A stretch of 64,000 nt of DNA from Bacillus sp. OK048 (GCF_900103525.1 NZ_FNHN01000012.1:62001-126000), one strand, 5' to 3'. Shown: positions 25,625 to 35,127, numbered from the stretch's first letter. Notes: a model not told the origin generated them from the letters alone. Program-made: numbers and translations.

Positions 25625-26065
25625 TTATTTTTCGAGCAAGATATTCTCTAATATCTGTGCATTTCCTTTATCTAACGTTCCAAGTCCTTCTTTTACATTA
25701 TTACTTAAAATGGTTGCCGTATCATTACTTTGATTAAACCAAATCTGGTAATCAAATAGTCTTTCGGGCATATTTTCATCATATTTGAAAAATAGGGTCG
25801 CCTTTACATCTTCTTTTCTTGCCATTTTTGGTTCTGCATTCGGTTCCCATTTAACTTGTTTAAATACTTTTCTTAACACTTTTACTGTTTCTACATCTGT
25901 AATCATAAAAGCTTCTTCATAGCTTTCATCTGCCTTAACGACTTCAACATCTACTCTAGTAAGTTGCTTTAAATCATACTCATTCGGGGATTTTTTTGTA
26001 CAGCCTACTAAAAGTATTACAAAAATAATAAAGATGATCCGGTAAAAATTTGTTTTTTTCGGCAA
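25625..26065 (-). CDS. Small uncharacterised lipoprotein
   Basis: About 146 residues if started at the TTG at 26065 (AGGGGTGG, giving MPKKTNFYRIIF); an ATG at 26092 would extend the N-terminus by nine residues. A hydrophobic segment leads to the lipobox ILLVGC, followed by TKKSPNEYDLK. The mature part is charged with no recognised domain: VDVEVVKADESYEEAFMITD, then a C-terminal half rich in Asn and Asp. Function unknown. Monocistronic, with its own terminator; likely anchored on the outer face of the membrane. Confidence 0.72.
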   Translation of the reverse strand: MPKKTNFYRIIFIIFVILLVGCTKKSPNEYDLKQLTRVDVEVVKADESYEEAFMITDVETVKVLRKVFKQVKWEPNAEPKMARKEDVKATLFFKYDENMPERLFDYQIWFNQSNDTATILSNNVKEGLGTLDKGNAQILENILLEK

Positions 26066-26138
26066 AAAACCACCCCTAAATGATTCATCCAATCAAGTAT
26101 ATAAATTGTAACATAAATCCAAACAAATCCTCTAATAT

Positions 26139-26726
26139 CTAGTATAACCCTGTTTCAAATCTAAGGACTTGTTCCAATACTTCTTCAGTCTTAACAATGG
26201 TCGCAAACTCCTTATGTAACGTAGCAATTTCATGCTTATGTACTTCCTCCGGAAGAAAGATCGTCCCATTATGATCGGTAATTCCGAATGCAGCCGTTGC
26301 ATCTTCTACAAGGAATGTTTTAAACCCCAAATTCCCACTCATCCTTGTAGTGGTGGACACACAGTGATGCGTAGTTAACCCGGTGATTATCACAGAAGTA
26401 GTCTGCTGATCACGTAAATACGTTTCTAATTTCGTGCCGATAAATGCGCTATTAACATTTTTTTGAAAGATCATTTCTTGTGGTAAAGGCTTAATAATTT
26501 CCTTGAATTCAATGCCTTGTTTATTTTGATAATGAAGTGGTGATTTAGGCAGCAGTGATAGATGCTGAGAATAAATGACCTCCCAGCCACGTGTCCTCCA
26601 TTCGGTTAAAAGTTTTAAAATATTTTCCTCGGCATTGGGATTGTTCCGCCTTCCCCAAGAGGGATCATTAAAACCCATTTGGACATCTAAGACTAATAGC
26701 GCAGGTGGATTTACTAGTGTTTTCAT
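26139..26726 (-). CDS. Isochorismatase-family cysteine hydrolase
   Basis: 195 residues. The catalytic triad pattern is visible: Asp in LLVLDVQMGF (about 14), Lys in IFQKNVNSAF (about 89) and Cys in GLTTHHCVSTTTR (about 122), the last with the cis-peptide region typical of the family. Members include nicotinamidases, ureidoacrylate and isochorismate hydrolases. The substrate cannot be told from the sequence; no nicotinamide or siderophore genes are adjacent. Confidence 0.87.
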   Translation of the reverse strand: MKTLVNPPALLVLDVQMGFNDPSWGRRNNPNAEENILKLLTEWRTRGWEVIYSQHLSLLPKSPLHYQNKQGIEFKEIIKPLPQEMIFQKNVNSAFIGTKLETYLRDQQTTSVIITGLTTHHCVSTTTRMSGNLGFKTFLVEDATAAFGITDHNGTIFLPEEVHKHEIATLHKEFATIVKTEEVLEQVLRFETGLY

Positions 26727-26780
26727 TTTATCTCCTAAGTAAATATATTTATTTGCATAGGATATGTAACTATTTGGTGT

Positions 26781-26882
26781 TTATTCTTTAAAAAATCTCC
26801 AAATGCAAAATGATCTTTCTATAATAATCTTGCTCTCATTCACCATCACGGTTGTTCCTGATTTTAATTCAAATGTTTTCAT
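26781..26882 (-). CDS. Possible 33-residue ORF or gene remnant
   Basis: An ATG at 26882 follows GTGGAGGCGATAAGATT, a strong ribosome site with 10-bp spacing. The peptide starts MKTFELKSGTTVMVNESKII and ends in an aromatic-rich tail. The N-terminus looks like the start of a longer beta-strand protein, so this may be a truncated relic rather than a functional small protein. No downstream continuation is seen in other frames. Confidence 0.4.
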   Translation of the reverse strand: MKTFELKSGTTVMVNESKIIIERSFCIWRFFKE

Positions 26883-26998
26883 AATCTTATCGCCTCCACA
26901 TTTACTATAATCGTTTGATTTTCCTATTTCAGTGAGAATTATCATTTTAAAATGGGAACCACAAAATGGTTTTTGTTATAGAATGAGTAGAACAAATG

Positions 26999-27019
26999 TG
27001 TTATAATATTTCTATAACA
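26999..27019. promoter_or_regulatory. GntR operator/promoter overlap
   Basis: Perfect inverted repeat TGTTATA, 7-bp spacer, TATAACA. Its left arm overlaps a TATAAT -10 box at 27002-27007, and it lies 17 bp upstream of the GntR start: a good candidate autorepressor site. Confidence 0.6.
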
Positions 27020-27036
27020 GATTGGAGGGGAAGAAA

Positions 27037-27420
27037 GTGATTATTCTAATTGAACCCGAATCCGATATCCCTATATACTTACAAATAACCAATCAAATCA
27101 TTGAAGGAATTGCGAGAGGATTGATTCGGCCTGGTGATTCACTGCCTTCTGTGAGGTCTTTTGCAGCTGACCTAGGCGTCAACATGCATACTGTCAATAA
27201 AAGCTATCACCAATTAGAACTAAAGGGAATTATTCGGATTGTTCCAAAATCAGGAGCCATTATCACTAATCTTAACGATTTTAATGAATCATCTTTTGAA
27301 AGAATAAAAGAAGAATATAAACCCCTTATTGCTGAATCACTCGTATTAGGAATGTCTGAAAAACAAATTCAAGCACTCGTCTCTTCTATTATAAATGCAT
27401 TTCACCAAAAGCAATCATGA
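27037..27420 (+). CDS. GntR-family regulator, YtrA subgroup
   Basis: About 127 residues from GTG at 27037 (GGAGGGG, 6-bp spacing); the TTG at 27022 lies within the ribosome-site region. The winged helix (IYLQITNQIIEGIARGLIRPGDSLPSVRSFAADLGVNMHTVNKSYHQLE) is complete, and only a short C-terminal dimerisation helix follows, as in YtrA. The downstream membrane-protein gene starts 13 bp later, so the pair is an operon. YtrA-type repressors are often autoregulated with membrane or ABC proteins responding to cell-envelope stress. Confidence 0.9.
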   Translation: MIILIEPESDIPIYLQITNQIIEGIARGLIRPGDSLPSVRSFAADLGVNMHTVNKSYHQLELKGIIRIVPKSGAIITNLNDFNESSFERIKEEYKPLIAESLVLGMSEKQIQALVSSIINAFHQKQS

Positions 27421-27433
27421 AGGAGGAATTTCT

Positions 27434-28525
27434 ATGACTCTCGCACTATTTCTTATAATTTCGATTATTTTAGTTGGGATCCAAACCGCCGTCCCTTTTT
27501 TAGTCAAGCGAACCGTTATTTTTGGTGTCACTGTTCCTGAAAAACATATAAAAAACGAAAAGCTTACAGCCTTTAAAAAGAAATATGCATTATCTGTAGG
27601 GCTGCTCTCATTCATCGTCTTGGCTGGCTATCTTCTTTGGGCACTATTTAATAACCCCGCCGAAGAACAAACCGTACTAATTGGAACACTTATTCAATTT
27701 GGTATCATTCTTTTCAGTCTTGCACTCTATTTTTTCTTTCACGGAAAAACGCTGCAATTAAAAAGGGAAAGTAATTGGATGGAGAATTTAACGCAAGTAA
27801 CAATAACAGATTTATCTGTCCGGGCTAAAGATGAAATGCTTCCTTGGTATGTATACTTGATTCCCCTCATTATTACTGTAGGAGTTATCGGCTATACCGT
27901 TTATCAATACGATCTTCTTCCCGAACAGATTCCAACTCACTGGGGTATCAATGGTGAAGCGGATGCCTTTACAGAGAAAACGCCAATGTCGGCCATCATG
28001 CTGCCACTAACGCTTTTAGTCCTGCTGCTCATGTATATAGGAATCCAAGTTGGTACGAAAAAATCCGGTATTAAGTTAAGCGCAACCAGTACCAATGCCT
28101 CCCGATTACGTCAGCTAACGTTACGGAAATATACAAGCTGGTTTATGTTTCTCGTTAGTTTTTTACTTACCATTATGTTCAGTTTCTTTCAATTAACTAT
28201 GATTCATCCAAATTTATTTGCGGGAACGATTTTGGTGGCAACACCACTCATTTTCCTTGTTGTTGTTTTAGCAGGAACCATTGCATTTGCTGTAAAAGTA
28301 GGGCGTTCCGATAAAGTCTCGATTGCTGGGACGAAAGAGAAAATAACCGACTTCGATGAAGATTCTCATTGGGTAGGTGGTCTTATTTATTTCAACAAAA
28401 ATGATCCTTCTATCTTTGTGGAAAAACGGTTTGGTGTCGGCTGGACTCTCAACTTTGGCAACCCTATCGGTTATGTAATTTTCTTAGTACCTTTAGTGGC
28501 CATCTTATTACTTACTCTTTTATAG
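27434..28525 (+). CDS. DUF1648-containing membrane protein (SdpI-like)
   Basis: About 363 residues from ATG at 27434 after AAGGAGG. About eight hydrophobic segments. The central part has the DUF1648 pattern: LPEQIPTHWGINGEADAF, as in SdpI-type immunity and signalling proteins. A C-terminal block WVGGLIYFNKNDPSIFVEKRFGVGW is typical of DUF5808. Cotranscribed with a YtrA-type GntR regulator. In SdpI the membrane protein sequesters a repressor and protects against a peptide toxin; whether that applies here is unknown. Confidence 0.82.
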   Translation: MTLALFLIISIILVGIQTAVPFLVKRTVIFGVTVPEKHIKNEKLTAFKKKYALSVGLLSFIVLAGYLLWALFNNPAEEQTVLIGTLIQFGIILFSLALYFFFHGKTLQLKRESNWMENLTQVTITDLSVRAKDEMLPWYVYLIPLIITVGVIGYTVYQYDLLPEQIPTHWGINGEADAFTEKTPMSAIMLPLTLLVLLLMYIGIQVGTKKSGIKLSATSTNASRLRQLTLRKYTSWFMFLVSFLLTIMFSFFQLTMIHPNLFAGTILVATPLIFLVVVLAGTIAFAVKVGRSDKVSIAGTKEKITDFDEDSHWVGGLIYFNKNDPSIFVEKRFGVGWTLNFGNPIGYVIFLVPLVAILLLTLL

Positions 28526-28544
28526 ATAGTAGGTGAATTTCTCT

Positions 28545-28586
28545 AAAAAAGCTCCATCTCAAAGTAATATGAGTTTGGAGCTTTTT
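28545..28586 (+). terminator. Terminator of the GntR-DUF1648 operon
   Basis: AAAAAAGCTCCA / TGGAGCTTTTT stem with T-run. Confidence 0.75.
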
Positions 28587-28719
28587 CTATTTTTGCTGAA
28601 ATTGTCCAAACACTTGTCTTTTCCTAGTAAGGCTTTTATTCATACATTTTTTTTACAACGGCCATTTCTATCGCTACTTTTTTGCAGCTTGAAGAAATTA
28701 ACGGTCTCTATGTACCTAT

Positions 28720-30714
28720 TTAAGAGACATCTCCTGATTCTATCAACTTCTGAAACTCAATAAAATAGTGTAATGATTTTGGATTTAGTAATGAATCTGA
28801 GTTAACAGCCTGATTGATGGGAATTCCCATTAGTATTTTCTTTATTGGTACCTCAATTTTTTTGCCGTTTAACGTTTTAGGCAGTTCATTTACACTAAAA
28901 ATTTCATTCGGTACATGCCTAGGGGAGCAGTTTTGTCGAATCGTTTTGTTAATATGCGTTTTCAATTCATCTGAAAATGGAGTACCCTCTCTCACAACGA
29001 TAAATAATGGCATGTATGATTGCTCACTATTAATTGGTATGTCGACAATTAAACTATCTTGTACTTCAGGAATACTCTCTAAAGCACTGTATATTTCACT
29101 TGTACCCATCCGAATTCCGCCCCGATTAATGGTTGCATCTGACCGGCCGTACATGATACCAGATCCTCTAGAGGTAATCTTTACAAAATCACCGTGCCGC
29201 CAAATATCAGGAAAAACATCAAAATAACTATTTTTGTAGCGTTCCCCCGTTTCATCATTCCAAAAATAAATCGGCATGGATGGCATCGGTTTTGTAACTA
29301 CAAGTTCACCAATTTCATCCAATATTTCTTCTCCTGCATCATTAAAGGATTTAACAGCTACTCCTAAAGTTCGAGCTTGTAGTTCTCCGGAGTAAACGGG
29401 TAATAACAGGCTTCCTCCTAGAAAACCAGAACAAATATCCGTTCCTCCAGTAGTAGAATAAAGCCAGATATCCTTTTTTACTTGATTATAAACCCATTCA
29501 AACCCACTTTCAGGCAAAGGTGAACCTGTTGAACCAATGCTTCTTAAGTGTGAGAGATTAAATTCCTTTGGGTTCACATTTGATTTCATATTGGCCACTA
29601 TAAAGCTTGCACTAGTACCCATCATCGTCATTTTGGTAGATTCCGCAAACCCCCACAAGGTTTCATCATTCGGATAGCTAGGATTTCCATCATATAATAG
29701 GACCGTCGCACCAGTAAGCAAACTACTAACAACAATGTTCCACATCATCCAACCTGTTGTTGTGTACCAAAAAAATCGATCTTCGCTTGTTAAATCCATT
29801 TGAAGTCCAAGGAATTTCAATTGTTCTAGCAGGATTCCTCCTTGACTTTGTACAATACCCTTTGGTTTTCCTGTGGTTCCGGATGAATATAAAATCCAAA
29901 GCGGATGATTAAATGGAACAGGTTCAAAGGTTAATGGTTCATTATTATGTTCTGTTATAACCTGATTCCAAAGAACGGAATTCTTCAAACCTGATAATTC
30001 AGGTTGATCTTGCAGATTAGGTATAATGATGGTTTCTTCCAAAGTAGGTAATTCCGCTTGAATTCTTCCAACTAAGTCAAGGCGATCGTATTGCTTTCCT
30101 CCATATTGGTAGCCATCTGATGCAAACATTACTTTCGGTTCGATTTGTTTAAATCTATCAATAACACTCTGGATGCCAAACTCCGGTGCACAGCTTGACC
30201 AGACAGCGCCGATACTAGCACATGCCAAAAATGCTGTTACAGTTTCATGTATATTGGGTGCATATGCCACAACCCGGTCACCTGGCTTTACCCCTTTAGA
30301 CTTTAGATATCCTGCAATAGCTGCTGTATTCTTTTTAAGTCCTGCCCATGAAAGTTCCTGCTGTGTACGTATTTCGGACTTATATATGATAGCAGCTTTT
30401 TCTGGAGTTTCATTCCTAAATATATGTTCTGCATAGTTTAATGTTGCACCAGGAAACCAATCGATATTTGGCATTTTGCCTTCAGAAATTACTTCATGAT
30501 AATCCGTTTCGGCAATAATTTTATAATAATCCCAAATGGCAGACCAAAATCCCTCAAGGTCTGTAACTGACCATTCCCATAATTGATTGTATTGTTCAAA
30601 CTTTAGCCCACGCGTTTCATCAAGCCAGGTCATAAACTTCTTTTTGTTTGATTTTTCTTGAATCTCACGAGAGGGTTCCCATAGTAAATTTCCACTAACA
30701 TTTGCGGTCTTCAA
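28720..30714 (-). CDS. aacS: Acetoacetyl-CoA synthetase-like acyl-CoA ligase
   Basis: 664 residues, start TTG at 30714 after GGGGGG. The ANL superfamily motifs are complete: YSSGTTGKPKGIVQ (P-loop), TTGGTDICS (A5 region), WRHGDFVKITSRGSGIMYGRSDATINRGG, and the catalytic Lys near the end (LPKTLNGKKIEVPIKK). The N-terminal NIDWFPGATLNYAEH is characteristic of acetoacetate-CoA ligases. The product, acetoacetyl-CoA, would feed the thiolase encoded upstream in the same cluster. A different 3-oxo acid from ring cleavage is also possible. Confidence 0.9.
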   Translation of the reverse strand: MKTANVSGNLLWEPSREIQEKSNKKKFMTWLDETRGLKFEQYNQLWEWSVTDLEGFWSAIWDYYKIIAETDYHEVISEGKMPNIDWFPGATLNYAEHIFRNETPEKAAIIYKSEIRTQQELSWAGLKKNTAAIAGYLKSKGVKPGDRVVAYAPNIHETVTAFLACASIGAVWSSCAPEFGIQSVIDRFKQIEPKVMFASDGYQYGGKQYDRLDLVGRIQAELPTLEETIIIPNLQDQPELSGLKNSVLWNQVITEHNNEPLTFEPVPFNHPLWILYSSGTTGKPKGIVQSQGGILLEQLKFLGLQMDLTSEDRFFWYTTTGWMMWNIVVSSLLTGATVLLYDGNPSYPNDETLWGFAESTKMTMMGTSASFIVANMKSNVNPKEFNLSHLRSIGSTGSPLPESGFEWVYNQVKKDIWLYSTTGGTDICSGFLGGSLLLPVYSGELQARTLGVAVKSFNDAGEEILDEIGELVVTKPMPSMPIYFWNDETGERYKNSYFDVFPDIWRHGDFVKITSRGSGIMYGRSDATINRGGIRMGTSEIYSALESIPEVQDSLIVDIPINSEQSYMPLFIVVREGTPFSDELKTHINKTIRQNCSPRHVPNEIFSVNELPKTLNGKKIEVPIKKILMGIPINQAVNSDSLLNPKSLHYFIEFQKLIESGDVS

Positions 30715-30816
30715 TCATATCCCCCCTTTAAAAATAAATCCAAGCTTGTGTTAAGCATCATTCACCTAACTTTTCAAAAATCATATTCCCCACTGTTAAT
30801 AGGTACTTGAAATATA

Positions 30817-31620
30817 TTATTTTGATGAGATGGTTTCCTTTAAAAAATCAGCTTCACGTTTTTCTAGAAAAGCGGTAATCCCTTCTTTTCCCTCACTGCT
30901 GCTTGCCCTCTCAGCAAGGACTATAGACTCCTTACTCATTTGAGACTCAAGTGTTTCTTGTAGAGAGTGATAAAATAGTCTTTTTGTTTCTCCAAATGCA
31001 TTCATTGGTCCATTTGCAAGGTTTTCTGCTAACTCTATGACAACTTCTAATAAACTTTCATCGGCAACAACATGGTTGATTATCCCCCACTCACTTGCCT
31101 CTTTTGCATCCAATGGCCGATTTGTATACATTAACTCAAGAGCCCGTTTCATCCCGACAAGTCGAGGTAAAAAATAACTCCCTGATCCATCAGGTGTTAG
31201 TCCAACCCGATTATAAGCCATCACAAATTTAGCCTGGTCAGAAGCATAGGCCAAATCACAGGCACATACTAGACTCATTCCGGCACCAGCTGCTACTCCA
31301 TTCACGGCTCCGATAAAAGGTTTATTCATTCTCGTAAAATATGAAATGGCTTGGTGCATGTAGGCTGTCACACTTTTTAGATGAGAACTAATTTGTTCAC
31401 CTTCCTCGGCAAAGCTTCTTAAATCTCCACCGACTGAAAATTTATTTCCAGACCCTGTAATAACCACAGCTCTAATTTTTTCGCTCTCCGAACAAAAAAT
31501 TGCAACATCCATAAGTTCCTTTGCCATTTCTAAATTAATGGCATTTCCAGCTTCCGGACGGTTTAATCTGACGATACCGACATGATTTTGGATCGTTAAC
31601 TGAACAAGTTTATTTTCCAC
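30817..31620 (-). CDS. Enoyl-CoA hydratase/isomerase family protein
   Basis: 267-residue crotonase. GTG start after AGAGGG. The oxyanion-hole segments SVGGDLRSF and GAVNGVAAGAGMSLVCACDLA are clear. The usual two catalytic glutamates are not both obvious: the second-loop region reads RVGLTPDGSGSYFLPRLVG, with Asp where PaaG-type isomerases have Asp/Glu. It therefore resembles PaaG-like isomerases as much as hydratases. It follows the thiolase gene, separated by a MITE-like insertion, and precedes the acyl-CoA ligase. Confidence 0.88.
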   Translation of the reverse strand: MENKLVQLTIQNHVGIVRLNRPEAGNAINLEMAKELMDVAIFCSESEKIRAVVITGSGNKFSVGGDLRSFAEEGEQISSHLKSVTAYMHQAISYFTRMNKPFIGAVNGVAAGAGMSLVCACDLAYASDQAKFVMAYNRVGLTPDGSGSYFLPRLVGMKRALELMYTNRPLDAKEASEWGIINHVVADESLLEVVIELAENLANGPMNAFGETKRLFYHSLQETLESQMSKESIVLAERASSSEGKEGITAFLEKREADFLKETISSK

Positions 31621-31645
31621 TTTTAAACCCTCTTTCTTTTTTATA

Positions 31646-31922
31646 GGCTCTGTTATAGCTGAATGTTGATTTCACTCTGTTTGAAAAATAGACGGAAAAA
31701 TTCCGTTTTTAATTGGGAAATAACTATATTTTCGTTAAAATAAGGGGAGCTTTTCCGCTTATATTGTCCAAATCGATGGATTTTGGCTTATTTAGAGCAG
31801 TTAATCGGAATATCTCCGCTTATATCTGCTTCTAAAGCCTCCACTTTATACAATAGCAGGAAATTCTCCGCCAATGAAATCTCATACCTACACGAAAATC
31901 AACAATGAATAATAACAGAGCT
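31646..31922. mobile_element. MITE-like element, copy A
   Basis: 277 bp, alignable over its full length with 50947-51222. Termini are inverted: GGCTCTGTTAT...TGTTGATTT at the left, and the reverse complement of the right end reads AGCTCTGTTAT...TGTTGATTT. Flanked by a near-perfect 8-bp duplication (TTTTTATA / TATTTATA). The interior has CGGA-N5-TCCG palindromes (two intact, two decayed) arranged so the whole element can fold into a long hairpin. No ORF. Inserted 6 bp after the thiolase stop, between thiolase and crotonase genes. Confidence 0.85.
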
Positions 31923-31936
31923 TATTTATAAAAGCC

Positions 31937-33115
31937 TTACGCTCTTTCTAAAATCATGGCAATACCTTGACCCCCGCCAATACATAGAGAGGCCAATCCA
32001 TATTTTACATTTCTTTTTTTCATTTCAAGTGCTAATGAATATGTAATTCTTGTACCGCTAGCACCAAGAGGATGCCCCAAAGCAATCGCTCCGCCATTGA
32101 CATTCACTTTTTCCCGATCTACCCCTAACTCTTTTATTACGGCTAGAGATTGCGCAGCAAATGCTTCATTAAACTCAAACAAGTCAATATCACCTATGGA
32201 TAATCCAGCATTCTTTAGTGCTTTGATACTTGCTGGAACAGGTCCAATCCCCATAATTTTTGGATCAACCCCTGCTACTCCCCAGGAAACAATTTTTGCA
32301 AGTGGTTTTAATCCATGTTCAAGGACATAATCCTCTGAAGCTAATAAAACGGCTGCCGCACCATCGTTTATACCACTTGCATTTCCAGGTGTTACGGTTC
32401 CGTCCTTCTTAAAAGCTGGCTTTAGCTTAGATAAGATTTCAACGGTTACACCGTCTCTAATATATTCATCAACCTCAATGACAAACTCTTTTCCTTTTCT
32501 ATCTTTTCTCACTATAGGTACAATCTCTTCCGCGAAACGGCCGTTATTTCTAGCTTTCATCGCCTTTTCCTGGGAATATACCGGAAATTCATCCTGTTCT
32601 TTGCGAGATAGCTCATATTTTGCCGAAAGGTTCTCTGCCGTCATTCCCATTCCGCAGCCAACATATTGATCAATAAGCGATTCCCATAGCATATCTACTA
32701 CCACAGGTGCCTTATTTGGTGAACCAAAGCGGGTACCCTTTAAAATTTGAGGTGCTAAACTCATATTTTCAGTTCCACCGGCAGCAACGACTCTTGCATC
32801 TCCTAATGCAATTGACTGTGCACCCGTTACGATCGACTGGAGACCTGAACCGCATAAACGATTTAAGGTTAGGGCGGAAGATGACTCTAGCATTCCGCTT
32901 TTCAGACCAATATGTCTTGCCAAATAAGCAGAAGCTTCTCCAGTTTGGATCACATTGCCAAACACAATTTCATCAATATCTGATGCTGGAATCCCACTTC
33001 TTTTAATCGCTTCTTTCGTTGCTGCCACGCCTAGATCAATATCGCTGACATCCTTTAATGAACCGCCGAAAGTACCAAAAGCAGTTCTTGCCCCATCTAC
33101 TATATAAGTTTCCAT
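31937..33115 (-). CDS. Acetyl-CoA C-acyltransferase (thiolase)
   Basis: 392 residues. The acyl-accepting Cys lies in LNRLCGSGLQSI (about 89); NEAFAAQS, GGAIALGHPLGASGTR (His) and the second Cys in SLCIGGGQG complete the degradative/biosynthetic thiolase set. In this cluster it could cleave acetoacetyl-CoA made by the AacS-like ligase, or a longer 3-oxoacyl-CoA from ring-derived acids. Start ATG after GGGGGGAAGAATAG. The MITE begins just past its stop codon. Confidence 0.95.
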   Translation of the reverse strand: METYIVDGARTAFGTFGGSLKDVSDIDLGVAATKEAIKRSGIPASDIDEIVFGNVIQTGEASAYLARHIGLKSGMLESSSALTLNRLCGSGLQSIVTGAQSIALGDARVVAAGGTENMSLAPQILKGTRFGSPNKAPVVVDMLWESLIDQYVGCGMGMTAENLSAKYELSRKEQDEFPVYSQEKAMKARNNGRFAEEIVPIVRKDRKGKEFVIEVDEYIRDGVTVEILSKLKPAFKKDGTVTPGNASGINDGAAAVLLASEDYVLEHGLKPLAKIVSWGVAGVDPKIMGIGPVPASIKALKNAGLSIGDIDLFEFNEAFAAQSLAVIKELGVDREKVNVNGGAIALGHPLGASGTRITYSLALEMKKRNVKYGLASLCIGGGQGIAMILERA

Positions 33116-33210
33116 CTATTCTTCCCCCCACAATTTACAGTTTGATATAAAATCATTGACTATGAAAATATTAATCAAAGTTACTAGTTATTTGTATTTA
33201 GACTTTTTAC

Positions 33211-33717
33211 CTACTTATTTGGGACAGAATGAAATTCAGCAGGAATTGGACCGAAATGTCTGCGATGGTAGAGCATCGGTTCTTTTTCATGAAACGTTAT
33301 ATTCGTCACTTCTCCGATTAGTATTGTGTGATCCCCTGCTTCGACTTGCTTATACGTTTTGCACTCCAGAACTGCAAATGTATTCTCGAGAATTGGCAAA
33401 TTTTGTGATGAAAGGCTCCAATTACAGTTGCCGAAACGATCAGTATTTCTGCTAGCAAATAGTTGACAAAGCTTTTGTTGGTCACCAGCGAGCACATGGA
33501 CGACAAAACCATCCGCCATTTTAAAAGCATTCAAGGAAGAAACACGATGATCTATCGACCATAAAATAAGCAGCGGATCAAGGGAAACGGATGCAAAAGA
33601 ATTTACTGTAAGTCCAACGGGATTACCATCTTCATCGCATGTTGTAACAATCGTTACTCCAGTCGGATAATTTCCCATAACTTCTTTAAAAAGGTTTTGC
33701 TGATTTTGTTTTTCCAT
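33211..33717 (-). CDS. Flavin reductase component (HpaC/NtaB family)
   Basis: About 168 residues from ATG at 33717 (AAGGAG, 8-bp spacing), preferred over an upstream in-frame start at 33747. The FMN-binding split-barrel pattern is clear: NYPTGVTIVTT, PVGLTVNSFASVSLDPLLILWSI, and GDHTILIGEVTN near the end. It supplies reduced flavin to an oxygenase; the acyl-CoA-dehydrogenase-like monooxygenase gene directly upstream is the evident partner, as in HsaAB or HpaBC-type two-component systems. Confidence 0.92.
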   Translation of the reverse strand: MEKQNQQNLFKEVMGNYPTGVTIVTTCDEDGNPVGLTVNSFASVSLDPLLILWSIDHRVSSLNAFKMADGFVVHVLAGDQQKLCQLFASRNTDRFGNCNWSLSSQNLPILENTFAVLECKTYKQVEAGDHTILIGEVTNITFHEKEPMLYHRRHFGPIPAEFHSVPNK

Positions 33718-33788
33718 CTCTTTCACTCCTTCTATACTATCGTTCAAATTTTCCCATCCTAACTAATCACAAAAAATTGAAAAGAAGG

Positions 33789-33828
33789 ATCTGATTTCTA
33801 CCCTTTCTAGGATATAAGTCAGATCCCA
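33789..33828 (-). terminator. Hairpin between monooxygenase and reductase genes
   Basis: GGATCTGA / TCAGATCC with inner TA-CC / GG-TA pairing; on the minus strand it is followed by TTCTTTTCAATTTTTT. May be a partial terminator that splits the cluster into two units or lowers downstream expression. Confidence 0.5.
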
Positions 33829-33918
33829 ATCAAATAGAAAGTTATTTCATGGTATTTGAAAAACTAATTTCTATTAAAATTCTAATAATATCTCGTTTTC
33901 ATTTAGACTTACGAACAG

Positions 33919-35127
33919 TTAAACTAGAACCGTATTAGGTTCCTGACCACAAAGGATTCGTCCATATAACTCAAGGTTTGTGGTAGGAACAATAACTCCG
34001 TGATTTGTCGCACCGCGTGCATCACGTATAATTTGTGCTAGAAGATTATTTTCCGCAATCAACGATCCACCACTTTCAGATGCTAGAATATCAATGGCTT
34101 CCCAGCATAATCTAACCGCATAGCCAGAATCCATTCGAACACGAGCTCTATTATGAAAATCCATATATTCACCACTAGCAGCCCAGCGATCAATATCATC
34201 AGCAGCGCGGTATACATGCAGAAGTGCGGAGTCAATTTTCATTGCAGCTTCGGCTACTTTTAAATGGGTAACGGTCGCTTCAGCTTGCGAGTTGTGCCAT
34301 GTGTATTGAATTTTCCTATTGGGTAGTTTCTCCAAGAAAATCTCCAACGCAGCGCGAGCCATACCAAGCGGAGGCGATAACAGCACTAGCGCTAAGACAG
34401 GTACCAAAGCCGAGTGATAAAGAGCTTCTTCCTTGGAATGCCCTGATTGATACTCCCCATTCATTGCCTTTGAAATCGATGCTACCCTTCGGTCGGGAAC
34501 AAAGATATTCCGAACCTCTAGACTATTGCTTCCGGAGCCACGCAGACCAGTAGTGTACCAATCGTCCTTAATCTCAACATCTTTCATTGGCAGGAGTGCT
34601 AGACCATTGTCAATAATATTTCCATTTTCATCAACGATTGGAATACCTAGACCTGCCCACTGTGCATGTAGTGAGCCAGAACCAAATCCCCAAAATCCAT
34701 ACTCAATTACATAGCCTCCCTCAACACGACGAACCTCGCATTTTCTTGGCTCTAGTACTCCACAAGTACGAGCATTTCCATCTCCAAAGACTTCCTGTTG
34801 CACATCCTTTGGAAAAAGTGTAGCCACAAGCCAGTTACAAACGTTAGTTAATGTCGTAACCCAGGCGGCCGAACCATTTCCACGTGCTATTTCAGAATTA
34901 ACATCAATAAATGTCCGAATGTTTACTTGATGACCACCAAAGATTTTAGGAATAGTCAGATTGAACAATCCCGCCTCATTTAGAGCTTCAATTGTTCCTT
35001 CTGGAATTCTTCGAATATCATCAATTTCCTTACCTTGTGCACGTAATTGGGGAACAAACTCTGCTGCACGTTTTACTAGCTCCTCAGCCTCATTGGTTCG
35101 GTCTTTTACACTATTTTCATTTGTCAC
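33919..35127 (-). CDS. Flavin-dependent monooxygenase, acyl-CoA dehydrogenase fold
   Basis: About 402 residues. Start uncertain: GTG at 35127 has better spacing from AAGGG than the TTG at 35136. The ACAD-like fold is visible (NEAGLFNLTIPKIFGGHQ, GNGSAAWVTTL, TTGLRGSGSNSLEVRNIFVP, and the C-terminal helical bundle). The usual ACAD catalytic Glu context is absent, while the group D hydroxylase pattern (HsaA, HpaH/C2 component) fits. With the flavin reductase downstream it probably hydroxylates a phenolic compound to a catechol for the dioxygenase encoded upstream. Confidence 0.87.
   Translation of the reverse strand: MTNENSVKDRTNEAEELVKRAAEFVPQLRAQGKEIDDIRRIPEGTIEALNEAGLFNLTIPKIFGGHQVNIRTFIDVNSEIARGNGSAAWVTTLTNVCNWLVATLFPKDVQQEVFGDGNARTCGVLEPRKCEVRRVEGGYVIEYGFWGFGSGSLHAQWAGLGIPIVDENGNIIDNGLALLPMKDVEIKDDWYTTGLRGSGSNSLEVRNIFVPDRRVASISKAMNGEYQSGHSKEEALYHSALVPVLALVLLSPPLGMARAALEIFLEKLPNRKIQYTWHNSQAEATVTHLKVAEAAMKIDSALLHVYRAADDIDRWAASGEYMDFHNRARVRMDSGYAVRLCWEAIDILASESGGSLIAENNLLAQIIRDARGATNHGVIVPTTNLELYGRILCGQEPNTVLV

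Noticed and set aside
31646..31922. Intergenic element as a riboswitch or ncRNA
   Set aside because: A second full-length copy in an unrelated location, terminal inverted repeats and flanking 8-bp duplications show that it is a mobile element.
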